A DNA stretch of 64,000 nucleotides from Sphingomonas sp. Leaf343. GTDB taxonomy: Bacteria; Pseudomonadota; Alphaproteobacteria; Sphingomonadales; Sphingomonadaceae. Below the pieces are notes generated by a model. That model had not been told where the DNA came from and did no database searches. It worked only from the letters and a program-made list of their open reading frames with translations. Location of the stretch: contig NZ_LMPG01000011.1 in the NCBI RefSeq assembly GCF_001423765.1, positions 62,001 through 126,000 of the forward strand. The letters are read 5' to 3'. This document shows, in pieces, positions 1-7,975 of this stretch (position 1 is its first letter; each line of letters begins with the position of its first letter). The translations under genes and the position numbers were made by a program.

Positions 1-76
1 AGACACCATTCCCCGCAGATGCACTCGTCACAATGAGCCAGCCAGCACCTCGCCCTTTGCATCTCGAAACTGACTA

Positions 77-103
77 GCGCGGCGGATATGCCATCCGCCG
101 CGC
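77..103. repeat. Palindromic intergenic hairpin, GGCGGAT family
   Basis: An 11-base arm (77-87) and its exact complement (93-103) flank a five-base loop. The core GGCGGAT...ATCCGCC recurs at 5,495-5,513 and 9,125-9,152. It lies just beyond the 3' end of the Dam fragment, so it could also act as a terminator, but no T-run follows. Positions 1-164 otherwise hold no gene that I can support. Confidence 0.6.
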
Positions 104-164
104 CGACGTATTTCTGCGGGTTTCGGATGGCGAGATACCCGCAGAACGTGCAGCCGATACCCGC

Positions 165-803
165 TCAGGAACCGCCGGTGATGATGAGTTCGGTAACGCG
201 CTGCGCGCCGGCCGTTGCCGACGCAAGCGTCCAGGTCGTCTCGATCTCCATGATCTCGAAGCGGGCGAAGGTCTCCCGCACGAATGGCGTGGCGTTGATC
301 GAGATCATGAAGCGGCCGCGGATGCCGGCGAGCTGCTCGGCCATCGCTACGTAGTCGGCGCGGCTGAAGCTGACGCCGTATCCCTCCGTCTCGTCGTATG
401 GCGGATCGAGGTAGAACAGCGCCCCCGGGCTATCGTAGCGGCGGATGCAGTCGGACCAGGGCAGCTGCTCGATCGTGACCGGCGCCAGCCGATCGCGCAG
501 CGCCTTCAGCTCCGCGCGGAGGCGCGGCAGCTGGATCCGCGACGACTGGTCGCGCCGGACGCCGAAGGTGCGCCCCTCGACCCGTCCGCCGAACGCCAGG
601 CGCTGGAGGTACAAAAAGCGGACGGCACGCTCGATGTCGGTCAGCGCCGACGGATCAAGAGCGCGCTGACGTTCGAACTCCGATCGGCTGGCAGGCAGCC
701 AGCGGAATTCGTCGACGAACGGCTCATAGTGTCGGCGCACGACGCGGAAGAGATTGGCGACGTCGGCCGACAGGTCGTTGATGACCTCGACAGGAAGCGC
801 CGG
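165..803 (-). pseudogene. C-terminal fragment of a Dam-type adenine DNA methyltransferase
   Basis: The reading frame begins abruptly at EVINDL, the motif that follows the glycine-rich SAM-binding start of D12-class Dam enzymes. It continues through the catalytic DPPY motif (FYLDPPYDE) to a normal C-terminus and a stop at 165. The N-terminal 35 or so residues that bind S-adenosylmethionine (the GGK and VEPFAGG region) are missing. Upstream, at about 795-803, the frame switches into an unrelated phage protein. Without the SAM-binding start this fragment should be inactive. The open frame runs on to 1,217, but only as noise antisense to nothing recognisable. The identification rests on motifs; the exact breakpoint is uncertain by about ten bases. 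Confidence 0.75.
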
Positions 804-997
804 CGCTCCCTGCCGATCAGCTGGGCCCGCGCATCGATGACGGCCTGCGCATCGGCGACGCTGTCGAAAAAACCTTCCGCCGGCTGCACCGTCCCGTCGA
901 TCGCGCCCGGGTACCGCGCCGCGATCGCCGCGTCGGACCACGTCGCCACCACGGCATCGCGCGATGCGGCCGCGATATCGGCATAGGCGGCGGGCAT
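795..997 (-). pseudogene. N-terminal fragment of a small phage protein of unknown function
   Basis: It starts at ATG 997, overlapping the TGA of the upstream fragment (TGATG), which is typical of phage gene packing. About 68 residues read as a plausible acidic, alanine-rich protein (MPAAYADIAAASRD..., ...GFFDSVADAQAVIDARAQL). The frame then degenerates into an arginine/serine-rich shadow of the Dam fragment. The native gene therefore seems cut near 795-803 and joined to Dam sequence. I do not recognise the family. Its position directly after another phage gene on the same strand suggests a structural or tail-region origin, but that is inference. Confidence 0.5.
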
Positions 998-1288
998 CAG
1001 GCGGCGCTCCGCAGGCTGCCACCGATGAAGGTGTCGGCGGGAAGCGCGCGGCCGGCCTCCGCCATGCGCGCCAGCAGCGCGCGGACGTCGGCCAGCGTGT
1101 TCGACACGTCCGACATGATCTCGTTCCCGGTCTGGACGTTGGCCGCGGTCCGCGCGGCGCTGTCGGCCGTCGCCCTAGCGAACGGGCTTTCGACCGATCC
1201 GGCGATCGGCGCGGCATTGTCGATCGTCGCGATCGCCTTGGCGGTGGACGCCTGGACGGCGTCGAAGGCGTCGAAGAACCCTTGCGTC
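997..1288 (-). pseudogene. C-terminal fragment of an unrecognised phage gene
   Basis: On the minus strand, an open frame runs from the rearrangement junction near 1,288 to a TGA at 997-999. It encodes about 96 residues (QGFFDAFDAV..., ending GGSLRSAA). There is no plausible start codon at the 5' end and the frame soon meets a stop upstream (TGA near 1,345). The frame is therefore the tail of a longer gene that has lost its beginning. Composition is alanine-rich and helical, as in many tail or tape-measure proteins, but I cannot assign a family. It is coupled to the next gene by a TGATG overlap. Confidence 0.5.
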
Positions 1289-1436
1289 GATCCTTGACGA
1301 GCGCTGGCAGAGCGCCATGAAGGCCATCCGAGATTCCATGCGCGTCATCGGGACGCGCAGCTACATGCGCTACTACGATCGGCCGGCGCCGGACGCTGGC
1401 TGGCGCGGCATCTCGTTGGACATCGCTTCGGCGTGA
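1289..1436 (+). pseudogene. C-terminal part of a split DUF3164 gene
   Basis: This frame reads ILDERWQSAMKAIRDSMRV and continues to ...LDIASA before the stop at 1,434-1,436, overlapping the GTG start of the next gene. This matches my memory of the C-terminal end of DUF3164 proteins (a DERW..AM.AIRD..RV.G motif), which belong to the early region of Mu-like phages. The N-terminal part lies on the opposite strand at 3,931-4,423. Joining the two at a GA overlap gives an uninterrupted frame, LLRVEILDERW, which is what an intact family member looks like at this point. Confidence 0.75.
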
Positions 1437-2089
1437 GCCGCTGGTGCATCCTCCGGACGGACGGCAGCAAGACGTTGCCGCTTATGCGCTCGCTGAGCGC
1501 AGCGGGTTTCGTCGTCTGGACGCCCGCGCGTACCATCCGGAAGGTCACCCGGCCGGGCACACGCCATGAGCAGCGATCCGAGCTTGATGTGCCGATCCTG
1601 CCTACGTTCGTCTTCGCCCGCGAGCGCGACCTGCCGATGCTGGCGGACGTCACGCAGCTGTCGATCAGCCCACACCCGGGGTTCTCGATCTTCCGCTATG
1701 GGGGCCGCATTCCGCTCGTCGGGGATGCAGAGGTGGCCGGGCTCCGCGAGGAGGAAGCACGTGCCGCTGCCATCATGCAGGCCATGCGCGATGCCGAAAG
1801 CAGGGAGGAAGCCGAGCGGATCCGTATCGATGCGATCAAGTCGGAGACCGCTCGCCGGCGAGCCCTGATGGAGCTGGAGCAGGCACGTCGCGCAGAGCAG
1901 CGCGCCAAGCCCCTGATCATCGGCGTCGACGATGAGGTCGCCGTCGAGAAGATGCCGGCACTGGTCGGTATTCCTGGCATCGTGAAGTCGATCGTCGGGC
2001 CGCACGCCTTCGTGCAGTTCGGCAATCGTACATGGAAAATTGAGGGTTGGCGGCTATCGCCATACCTCGACGAACAACAAGCGGCCTGA
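1433..2089 (+). CDS. NusG/RfaH-like transcription elongation or antitermination protein
   Basis: A 218-residue protein starts at GTG 1,433, overlapping the preceding stop by four bases. Residues 3-60 resemble the NusG N-terminal (NGN) domain: a WCILRT opening, then a helix leading to GFVVWTPA, then DVPILPTFVFAR, corresponding to the P.FPGY.F element. Residues 95-150 form a charged alanine/arginine helix. The end (about 165-212) resembles a KOW-type beta-barrel (GIPGIVKSIVGPHAFVQF). NusG paralogues of this kind load onto RNA polymerase and let it read through terminators. Here it probably served the phage operon led by DUF3164, since both genes would be consecutive if the local inversion were undone. 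Full length appears intact. Confidence 0.65.
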   Translation: MSRWCILRTDGSKTLPLMRSLSAAGFVVWTPARTIRKVTRPGTRHEQRSELDVPILPTFVFARERDLPMLADVTQLSISPHPGFSIFRYGGRIPLVGDAEVAGLREEEARAAAIMQAMRDAESREEAERIRIDAIKSETARRRALMELEQARRAEQRAKPLIIGVDDEVAVEKMPALVGIPGIVKSIVGPHAFVQFGNRTWKIEGWRLSPYLDEQQAA

Positions 2090-2216
2090 CGGCCACCGCC
2101 GCTCAAGCGGCTTCAGGGAAAGACGATCTGGGGCTTTGACCCTTGCGCGCCCTTCATAGCTTCCCCGCGGTGCGCCGCGGAGGAAGTCGTAAGCATGTCC
2201 AGATCCGGAGGTGGCA

Positions 2217-2264
2217 ATGGCCGCACCCAAGGCCCGCCCGCTGGCGGTGGACACCTCCGGGTTT
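2217..2264 (+). pseudogene. Truncated 5' end of a phage gene with strong Shine-Dalgarno
   Basis: ATG 2,217 is preceded by GGAGG at a good distance. The frame reads MAAPKARPLAVDTSGF and then loses sense where the portal-like frame takes over near 2,255-2,265. A second ATG at 2,195, also with AGGAGG upstream, is an alternative. This looks like the surviving start of the next early gene, deleted through into the portal gene. The product is unknown. Confidence 0.35.
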
Positions 2265-2538
2265 CATTTCGGTCGATCCGTACAAGGATGCCCAGGCTGA
2301 TCTGGCGAACCTGCGAATGGGCAAGGTGACGCTGTCTCAGCTCGTCGAGGAGCGCGGGTACGACTATCTCGAGTTCCTCGCTCAATTTGCGGAGGACCTC
2401 GCGAACGCAGAGGCGGCGCTGGGCGCCGGAGTGATGTTCGACGGCGACCCCCGCAAGGCGCTGAACACGGCCACGCCCGCCAAGAGCGATCAGGCGAAGG
2501 CCGACAACGACACCGCCGGCGCTGACGCCGCGGCCTGA
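2256..2538 (+). pseudogene. C-terminal fragment of a lambda-type portal protein
   Basis: About 93 residues from PPGFISVDPYKD to the stop at 2,538 match the C-terminal end of lambda GpB-family portal proteins. Shared elements are a W/P-P-G-x-x-x-V-D-P-x-K-[DE] motif, a helix, an [ER]RGYD motif and a final F-D-x-D-P-R. The rest of the portal (about 400 residues) and the terminase that should precede it are absent. The open frame extends to 2,143, but that part (arginine/tryptophan-rich) is not portal-like. The fragment sits 14 bases upstream of the prohead protease/capsid gene, the normal order portal-protease-capsid. Portal proteins form the DNA entry ring of the head; this remnant cannot. Confidence 0.7.
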
Positions 2539-2552
2539 CACCGGAGAGACCG

Positions 2553-3932
2553 ATGGACCCCGAGAACACCGCCCCCGCGGCCGATGAGACGCGCGCGCTG
2601 CCGATCGTCACCCGCGAACTGACGATCCGCGCCGACACGTTCAACGAGGCAGATAACACCGTGGAAGTGGTCTGGACCACTGGCGCACGTGGCACCCGGA
2701 TGGACTGGCGTCGCTGGGAACTGATCGAGGAAGAACTCTCGACCGACCCCAAGCATGTCCGGCTCGACCGGATCAACAGCGGCGGGCCGGTCCTGAATTC
2801 CCATCGCAGCTACGATCTCTCTTCGCAGCTCGGCGTGGTGGTGGATGGTTCGGCACGACTGGCGAACGGCGAGGGCACAGCCACGCTGCGGTTCTCGCGC
2901 CGCGAGGAAGTCGCACCGATCATCCAGGACATCCGCGACAAGGTCATCCGGAACGTGTCGGTCGGCTACCGCGTGCACGAATACGAGGTGACCGAGCGCG
3001 AGGGCGAACGGCCGATCTACCGTGCGATCGACTGGGAGCCCTACGAAATCAGCTTCGTGACGATGCCGTTCGACGCCGGCGCGCAGACCCGAAGCCTCGA
3101 ATCCGCGCAGGGCGGCAACCCCTGCATCTTCCGCCGAGCATTGCCGGCATCCACCCAGGAGACCAGAATGGACCCCGAGGACCAGGCCGCCAATACGTCG
3201 GCCGACACGACGACCCGTACCGAAACCCCGGCCGGTCAGACCACGATTGACCAGGCACCGCAGCAGCAGCGCACGGGTTCGATCGCGATCGCCGACATTC
3301 GCCGCGCCGCCACCAACGCCGGCCTCGACACCGACGCCACCTTCGAGCTGATCGGCGAGCATGAGGCGACGCCCTTCACGCGCGATGCGTTGATGGCGAA
3401 CATCGGCCGCCGGTTCGCCGAGCGCGACAGCAGCGCACCGACGATCAACCGCGTCTCGGCAACGGTCGGCACCGGCGTGACGCTCTCCCGAGCCATGTCC
3501 GATGCCGTCTTCCACCGCATGGCCGGTGGCGAGATCAGCCCGGACGCCCGCCAGTTCCGCGGCATGGGCATGCTCCGGATGGCCGAAGAGCTGCTCGGTT
3601 CGTCCGGCGTCTCGACGCGCGGCATGGTGCCGAATGAGATCGCCGAACGCGCGCTCCACACCACGTCGGACTTCCCGGCGCTGATGTCGAACGCGATGAA
3701 CCGCCGCTTGCGCGCCGCGTATGCCGAACATCAGCCGACCTATCGCCTCTGGGCCCGCCGCGCGCCGAACGCGCCCAACTTCAAGGCGATCGACGTCGTG
3801 CAGATGTCGGCGATGCCCGACCTCCTCAAGGTCAACGAAGCGGGCGAGTTCCGTTACGGCACGGCATCGGATGGGAAGGTCAGCTACGCCCTGCTCACCT
3901 ATGGCCGCATCATCGCGCTGTCGCGCCAGCTC
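2553..3932 (+). pseudogene. Prohead protease / major capsid protein fusion, truncated
   Basis: It starts at ATG 2,553 after GGAGAG. Residues 8-190 are an HK97-family prohead protease: LNSH contains the catalytic histidine and RNVSVGYRV the catalytic serine. Residues 190-240 are a Thr/Gln-rich linker, and residues from about 245 form a major capsid domain. Natural fusions of this type are known in phages. The capsid sequence runs well to YGRIIALSRQL (codon ending 3,932) and then turns into the antisense of DUF3164, giving a meaningless tail to 4,124. About 200 residues of capsid are missing, so no functional head protein is expected. The protease domain itself appears complete. Confidence 0.85.
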
Positions 3933-4423
3933 TCGACGCGGAGCAGCATGAACAACCCGGTGGAACTGATCTGGCCTTCCTTGTCGACCGCGAACACCCG
4001 GTCGACCAGCGCGCGGATCTCGACGCGGCTGTCGGCCGACCACTCCCGCAGGCATAGGTCGATCAGGCTCTTCGCGACCTGCAGCTCGGGGCCGAAGTCC
4101 AGCTGGTCCGCCACGGCAAGCTGAACCTTCTCGCAGCCGTCATATGCCGGCAGTGTGATGTTGCCCTTCTTGCCGCCGATCGTCGCGTCATACTCCTGCG
4201 CCAGAAGCGCCTGCAGCTGAAAGACTTCGTCGAAGCTCTCCTGCTTGAACGCTGCAATCTGCGCCGAAAGCGCGCGCGCCTTGACCAGCCGGGTGCGCAC
4301 CAGCTCGTCGATCAGCAGATCCATCGGCTTTACGGCCGCGATCGGGACGAGGCTGCCCTTGGCATCTCGCAGGTACCATGCGCCGGCGACGTCAATCGCG
4401 GCCGGATGCGGCTTGTCGCTCAT
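3931..4423 (-). pseudogene. N-terminal part of a split DUF3164 gene
   Basis: It starts at ATG 4,423 (MSDKPHPAAIDVAGAWYL) and follows the preceding gene with an ATGA-type overlap. Recognisable DUF3164 features follow in order: an R-D-A-K-G-x-L-V-P motif, a long helix, GKKGN, YDG, then VDKEGQI and FMLLRV. At about 3,931 it stops matching the family and runs into antisense capsid sequence, ending ESWRDSAMMRP. The missing C-terminal 48 residues are on the plus strand at 1,289-1,436. DUF3164 proteins are early-region proteins of Mu-like phages with no established function. The frame up to the break is undamaged, which suggests a recent rearrangement. Confidence 0.8.
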
Positions 4424-4665
4424 GCCGCGATCGCCAGTGCAAGAACTTGGCGGCTCATCCCCGCCAGCTGGTCGGCTACCTGGCCGAGATCGACCGCGCC
4501 GAGCAGGGAGCGGAGCTGATCCTTCTCTACGGCGACGCGATCGCCGGGTGCTGCATCGATGAGGGCATGCAGGTGACGCTTGTCCATGGCCATACGATCG
4601 CCGGGAGCCGCGTCGATCAATTCCCGCATGCTCTTCGTGTCGACCGCCATTGGAACCCCGCTCAT
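4420..4665 (-). CDS. Small phage protein with two internal repeats
   Basis: An 81-residue protein from ATG 4,665, which overlaps the upstream stop (ATGA); ATG 4,650 is an alternative start with a G-rich upstream stretch. Two tandem copies of a unit, LIDAAPGDR followed by a short charged helix ending K..L..L, occupy residues 15-50. They are followed by an amphipathic C-terminal helix. It sits between a winged-helix protein and DUF3164 in a tightly packed minus-strand early operon. I do not recognise the family; the repeats suggest a small adaptor or oligomerisation role, but nothing shows this directly. Confidence 0.6.
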   Translation of the reverse strand: MSGVPMAVDTKSMRELIDAAPGDRMAMDKRHLHALIDAAPGDRVAVEKDQLRSLLGAVDLGQVADQLAGMSRQVLALAIAA

Positions 4666-5048
4666 TGTAGATCGGGAGGTAGCTCGATCAGCGGCAGGAT
4701 TGGCAGCTGCAGAAAGCTGCAGGGGTCGGGCGGCATAAGCGGGGCCAGGGGGGCGGCGTGCGCCCATCCACCCTGCCCCAACGCCTTGTCGATCAACGCC
4801 AGGCACGCGGCCAGGTCCAGAATGACAATACCGCGGTGCGAACCCACGTCGCGGCCAATCACGCGCAGCTTGACCAGCTGATCGACATACTGTCGCGCGC
4901 GACCACCACCCACGGGTGGGTTCATGTTGCGACCGATTTCGTCGTAGCTCGGGCTCGCGCCCCGCCGCAGCCGCTGAATGATGTAGGCCAAGGCTTCTAC
5001 CCGGCGCGGCGGTGCGTTCGGCCTCAGCACTCCCTGCATGATGTTCAT
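4662..5048 (-). CDS. Winged-helix DNA-binding phage protein
   Basis: 128 residues from ATG 5,048, chosen because GGGGGA lies eight bases upstream; a TTG at 5,063 would add five residues. Residues 18-75 look like a winged helix: a helix EALAYIIQRL, a turn SPSYDEIGR, a recognition helix GGGRARQYVDQL, then a wing IGRDVGSHRGI. The C-terminal 40 residues are proline- and leucine-rich and unstructured. It heads the minus-strand early run leading into the repeat protein and DUF3164. A regulatory or replication-accessory role is plausible from the fold alone. Confidence 0.6.
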   Translation of the reverse strand: MNIMQGVLRPNAPPRRVEALAYIIQRLRRGASPSYDEIGRNMNPPVGGGRARQYVDQLVKLRVIGRDVGSHRGIVILDLAACLALIDKALGQGGWAHAAPLAPLMPPDPCSFLQLPILPLIELPPDLQ

Positions 5049-5096
5049 GGCGTTATCCCCCAAGGGGAGAACATAGCCTGAACCGTGGAGCGAATG

Positions 5097-5462
5097 CTAT
5101 TCGTCAGCTATTCTGCCACGGTTCGTCGCCGCGCGGGCCGGATCTGGATCAGCATATTCGGCCGGGTTGTACTCTGGATACGCGCCGGACCGCCGCAGCT
5201 GGCGCAAGATGCCGTTGAAGGCCGCCGATACACCCTGCGTCCTGTTGAGCTCCGTCTCCTCGCCCGCCGCTTCCCAGAAGCTCGCCAGCGGCCATCGCTC
5301 CGGACAGTGCGCGAGGAGGCACCGCAGCGCGAGCCTGACCGCTACCGTGTCGACGCGGCCGAGCCTGGCTTCGCCTTTCGCGCTGAGGAGAATTTCAACT
5401 GCCAGATCGACAATGATTCGAGCGTGCGGACGCATGCCGGCATTGGAACGAAGTGCGAACAA
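5097..5462 (-). CDS. Hypothetical phage early protein
   Basis: Up to 121 residues from a TTG at 5,462; ATG 5,435 gives 112 residues and is an equally good start, as neither has a clear Shine-Dalgarno. The first two thirds are helical (ARIIVDLAVEILLS, TVAVRLALRCLLAHCPERWPL) with conserved-looking Trp and Cys residues. The end is acidic and tyrosine/proline-rich. It lies 48 bases upstream of the winged-helix gene on the same strand, consistent with one early operon running leftwards through DUF3164. I do not recognise the family. Confidence 0.5.
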   Translation of the reverse strand: MFALRSNAGMRPHARIIVDLAVEILLSAKGEARLGRVDTVAVRLALRCLLAHCPERWPLASFWEAAGEETELNRTQGVSAAFNGILRQLRRSGAYPEYNPAEYADPDPARAATNRGRIADE

Positions 5463-5494
5463 ACATCAAGCGCGCGGTGCGATCGGCGCGACCG

Positions 5495-5720
5495 CGGCGG
5501 ATACTCCATCCGCCATGGTGGGGCGCAGGCGCAATTTTCAGCCAGGGAGAGGGCCGCTATCTACTCGCAATACCCACGGGGTACCCGCAGGTCATACGTC
5601 TGCAATCGCCCAGATCCGGACGCTCAGGTCGGCAATCCGTGTCCCCGACGCAGCCGATCCTTCAGTGCGATCCTTCCCATTTCTCCATCTCCAAAGGGCG
5701 ATTTCGGGAAAGCGGATGCC
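5495..5720. repeat. Intergenic repeat, copy A
   Basis: This lies in the 379-base gene-free stretch 5,463-5,841. It contains a GGCGGAT/ATCCGCC hairpin (5,495-5,513) and, from 5,582, a segment that matches 6,741-6,868 in order. The shared order is TACCCGC, GCCCA-ATCCGGACGCTC, then GCGATC-TTCCC, TCTCC, AGGGC and ATTTCGGGAAAG. The divergence between copies is moderate, so they are old. Nothing else is seen in the stretch apart from the ribosome site of the next gene. Confidence 0.6.
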
Positions 5721-5841
5721 CCGAACGCCTGTAGGCTCCATCGGCAAGGGGCTTTCCCACGGTTCTACCCCGCAGATACCCGCTGACCGTCGCGGCGGTC
5801 GGCCACTTGCCGATGTTCGGCAACTTTCGCATGGAAGAGCG

Positions 5842-6639
5842 ATGAGCCAGGCGAGAAAGGGAGAAGGCACCCAGTTGCCCTCGCGGCGTGACCGTGTCGC
5901 TCTCGCCACCGCGGCTTATCTCCCGATCTTTCTCTTTCTAGCCGCAGTGATTGCCGCTGTACTGTTGATCCCAGGCGAGATGGTGCAGGTTGGGCGCCGC
6001 CGCGGCCCATACATCCTTGTGCCAGCCTTACCCGTGCAGATCGGAGTTCTGGCCGGTGCGGTGCCGCTGGCCAGCGTGGTGTTGGCGAGGATGGTCCGCG
6101 GCGCCTACTCGCTATGGACGACGAGGCATGCAGAGCCAGGCGGCTTTGTTTTGGCGCCTGGCGAACTCATCGCTTGGCGCGGCAAGCAGGGATTGCGCGG
6201 CATCGACCGAACCCGCCTGGTCATGGCACTCCTGACTTGCATCGGGCCGGCCCTGTATGTCTGGTGGCTGGTACACGTTTGGACAGGAGCCGAACCGCTT
6301 GTTCTGAAGCTCTTCTGGAGCTTCTTCGCCACAGTGGCACTCAGCGCCACTGTGGCGCCGCTCATGTCGAAGCCCGGTCGCACCTTCGTCAACGATGTAC
6401 TCGGCGAAATGGTCGTAACGGATCGACGCATCGCGTGGTGCAGCGGGCGTGGCAATCAGTACAGGGAGATCCTCGGGGCCGAGATTAGAGACGCCGCTCT
6501 CGTTGAAGGCGATGGACAACGCGGCTGGATTGTCCTCACCCACGTTCGCCGCGCCCAGGTCTCGGAGGTCGACCTGTTCGGTGTACCCGACCCGGCAGAG
6601 GCTTTGGTGGCAATCAGGCGCTTCGTGTCGTCGACGTAA
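5842..6639 (+). CDS. Four-helix membrane protein with C-terminal PH-like domain
   Basis: 265 residues from ATG 5,842, with GGAAGAG just upstream; the longer open frame to 5,167 is not protein-like. Four hydrophobic segments lie at about residues 21-45, 53-78, 133-155 and 163-185. The last 65 residues (TDRRIAWCSG..., VVLTHV-like strands, ending FVSST) look like a bacterial PH/YdbT-type domain. Between helices 2 and 3 is a cytosolic-looking stretch with GLRGIDR. It stands alone between two repeat copies and reads opposite to the phage early operon, so it looks like cargo. No function is evident; a lipid- or envelope-linked role would be a guess. Confidence 0.65.
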   Translation: MSQARKGEGTQLPSRRDRVALATAAYLPIFLFLAAVIAAVLLIPGEMVQVGRRRGPYILVPALPVQIGVLAGAVPLASVVLARMVRGAYSLWTTRHAEPGGFVLAPGELIAWRGKQGLRGIDRTRLVMALLTCIGPALYVWWLVHVWTGAEPLVLKLFWSFFATVALSATVAPLMSKPGRTFVNDVLGEMVVTDRRIAWCSGRGNQYREILGAEIRDAALVEGDGQRGWIVLTHVRRAQVSEVDLFGVPDPAEALVAIRRFVSST

Positions 6640-6740
6640 GCCATCGGCTAGAAAGGCGAATTGTGGTCGAGATACGCTCCGCCTCGCTCGCCTTTGCTCC
6701 TCGGCTGTAGCTCCCGGCAAGGTACGATGTACCCGGCGGA

Positions 6741-6868
6741 TACCCGCGGATTGTCCGCTTACGCCCATATCCGGACGCTCGGGTAACAAATTGGGGCTTT
6801 CGAAAGCAGCCATTTGTTCAGGGCGATCTTTCCCGTTTTCCCGTCTCCGGAGGGCAATTTCGGGAAAG
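6741..6868. repeat. Intergenic repeat, copy B
   Basis: This lies in the gene-free 358 bases between the membrane protein and the LysR gene. It has the same ordered blocks as 5,582-5,720, including ATCCGGACGCTC and ATTTCGGGAAAG. The segment CTTTCCCG...CGGGAAAG can form a hairpin. Copies A, B and C (9,014-9,152) bracket the membrane-protein and beta-lactamase genes. Nothing else is seen in 6,640-6,997. Confidence 0.6.
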
Positions 6869-6997
6869 AGCAATTGGGAACAGATTTTGGGAAAGCGGGT
6901 GCACCTTCCGGCTGTCCACGCGGTCGGCGCAGCGACTGTCCCGCTACAGGTTCGTTTTCGGGGAAGGTCATGCCTGTAGGGAAACACCTGTTTTCCG

Positions 6998-7873
6998 TCA
7001 GCCTATGGCGCCGAACTGATCGAGCATCCACACGCGGAACATGCGCATCGCGTGGCTAGGTGGCCGGGACTTCAGCCGCGTTAGCCAATAGCGATCGGCG
7101 TCCACCTCGATGACGAACGGTCGTACAAGCTGTCCACCTTCGATCTCACGCCAGAAGAGGTCGTACGGAACCAGCGCAATGCCCGCGCCACGCATAGCGG
7201 CCTGCGCCATGATGAGCGAGGAGTCGAACAGCGGCCCGCGGATTGTGCTATTTTCCACTCCGGCGGCTTCGAACCAGGCCGGCCAGTCCTGTGGACGGTA
7301 GGACCGCAGCAGTGGTGTCCGCAGAAGATCAGCCGGCTCGCGCAGGGTTCTTGCCATGACCGGGTCGCACAACGGCGAAAGGGGAGCAGAGCAGATCAGA
7401 TCCGCAGCCATCCCGTGCCACGCGCCGTCACCAAAGCGGATGGCATAGTCCAGCCCCTCGGCGACCAGATCGACCTTGTTGTTGTTGGTCAGCAGGCGAA
7501 GGTCGATGCCCGGATGCGCCGCCCGGAACGACGGTAGGCGTTCAAGAAGTGCACCGACGACAAACGTTCCGACCGCGCTGACGGTCAATACCTCCTGTAC
7601 CCCACTGCCCTCAAACCTCTCGAACAGGCGGTCGATCGCGCCAAAGGCTTCGAACAACGTCGGAGCCAGCGCCAGCCCCTCATCGGTCAGTTTCAGACCT
7701 CGATTGGAACGACGGAAGAGGATGACTCCCAATCGCTCCTCCAGCGCCTTGATCTGGTGGCTGATCGCCGCCTGCGTGACGTTCAAACTGTCAGCGGCTC
7801 GCGTGAAGGAAAGGTGGCGAGCTGACGCCTCGAATGCGCGCAACGCATTGAGCGGTATGGGGACCCGAGCCAT
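6998..7873 (-). CDS. LysR-family regulator, AmpR/GcvA type
   Basis: 291 residues, normal family length. The first 60 residues are the LysR helix-turn-helix (NALRAFEASARHLSFTRAAD and TQAAISHQIKALE), close to the GcvA/AmpR subgroup. Residues 90-290 are the two-lobed effector domain. It is divergently transcribed from the beta-lactamase gene with a 102-base shared gap, the classic ampR-bla layout. By family precedent it would activate the lactamase when cell-wall fragments accumulate; whether this one responds to muropeptides is not shown. The pair sits inside the prophage-derived island between repeat copies, so it was probably acquired with it or inserted into it. Confidence 0.85.
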   Translation of the reverse strand: MARVPIPLNALRAFEASARHLSFTRAADSLNVTQAAISHQIKALEERLGVILFRRSNRGLKLTDEGLALAPTLFEAFGAIDRLFERFEGSGVQEVLTVSAVGTFVVGALLERLPSFRAAHPGIDLRLLTNNNKVDLVAEGLDYAIRFGDGAWHGMAADLICSAPLSPLCDPVMARTLREPADLLRTPLLRSYRPQDWPAWFEAAGVENSTIRGPLFDSSLIMAQAAMRGAGIALVPYDLFWREIEGGQLVRPFVIEVDADRYWLTRLKSRPPSHAMRMFRVWMLDQFGAIG

Positions 7874-7975
7874 TCATCCCTCAAAATACTAATGACGAAG
7901 CTGAGATATCGTCCTTTGCTTGTAAGCGACACGCGCATCAAACTCCAAATAATACTGATGATCAGGCGAACCACG
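7874..7975. promoter_or_regulatory. Divergent LysR / beta-lactamase promoter region
   Basis: The region between the two divergent starts contains CATCA (7,936-7,940) and TGATG (7,956-7,960) as an interrupted inverted repeat. It also contains CTGAT-G-ATCAG (7,955-7,965). LysR-family proteins bind dyads of this kind near -65 to -35 of the target promoter. Which dyad is the operator cannot be told from sequence alone. Confidence 0.4.

Noticed and set aside
165..1217. A single 350-residue gene with Dam activity
   Set aside because: Only the C-terminal two thirds is Dam-like; the first part is low-complexity Arg/Pro-rich sequence opposite another reading frame, so I call a truncated Dam instead.
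2143..2255. N-terminal part of the portal gene
   Set aside because: The sequence before PPGFISV is Arg/Trp-rich and overlaps a better-supported truncated gene start at 2,217 with GGAGG.
5167..5841. Upstream extension of the four-helix membrane protein gene
   Set aside because: The extra 225 residues are not protein-like and overlap the minus-strand phage gene and repeat copy A; ATG 5,842 has a good ribosome site.
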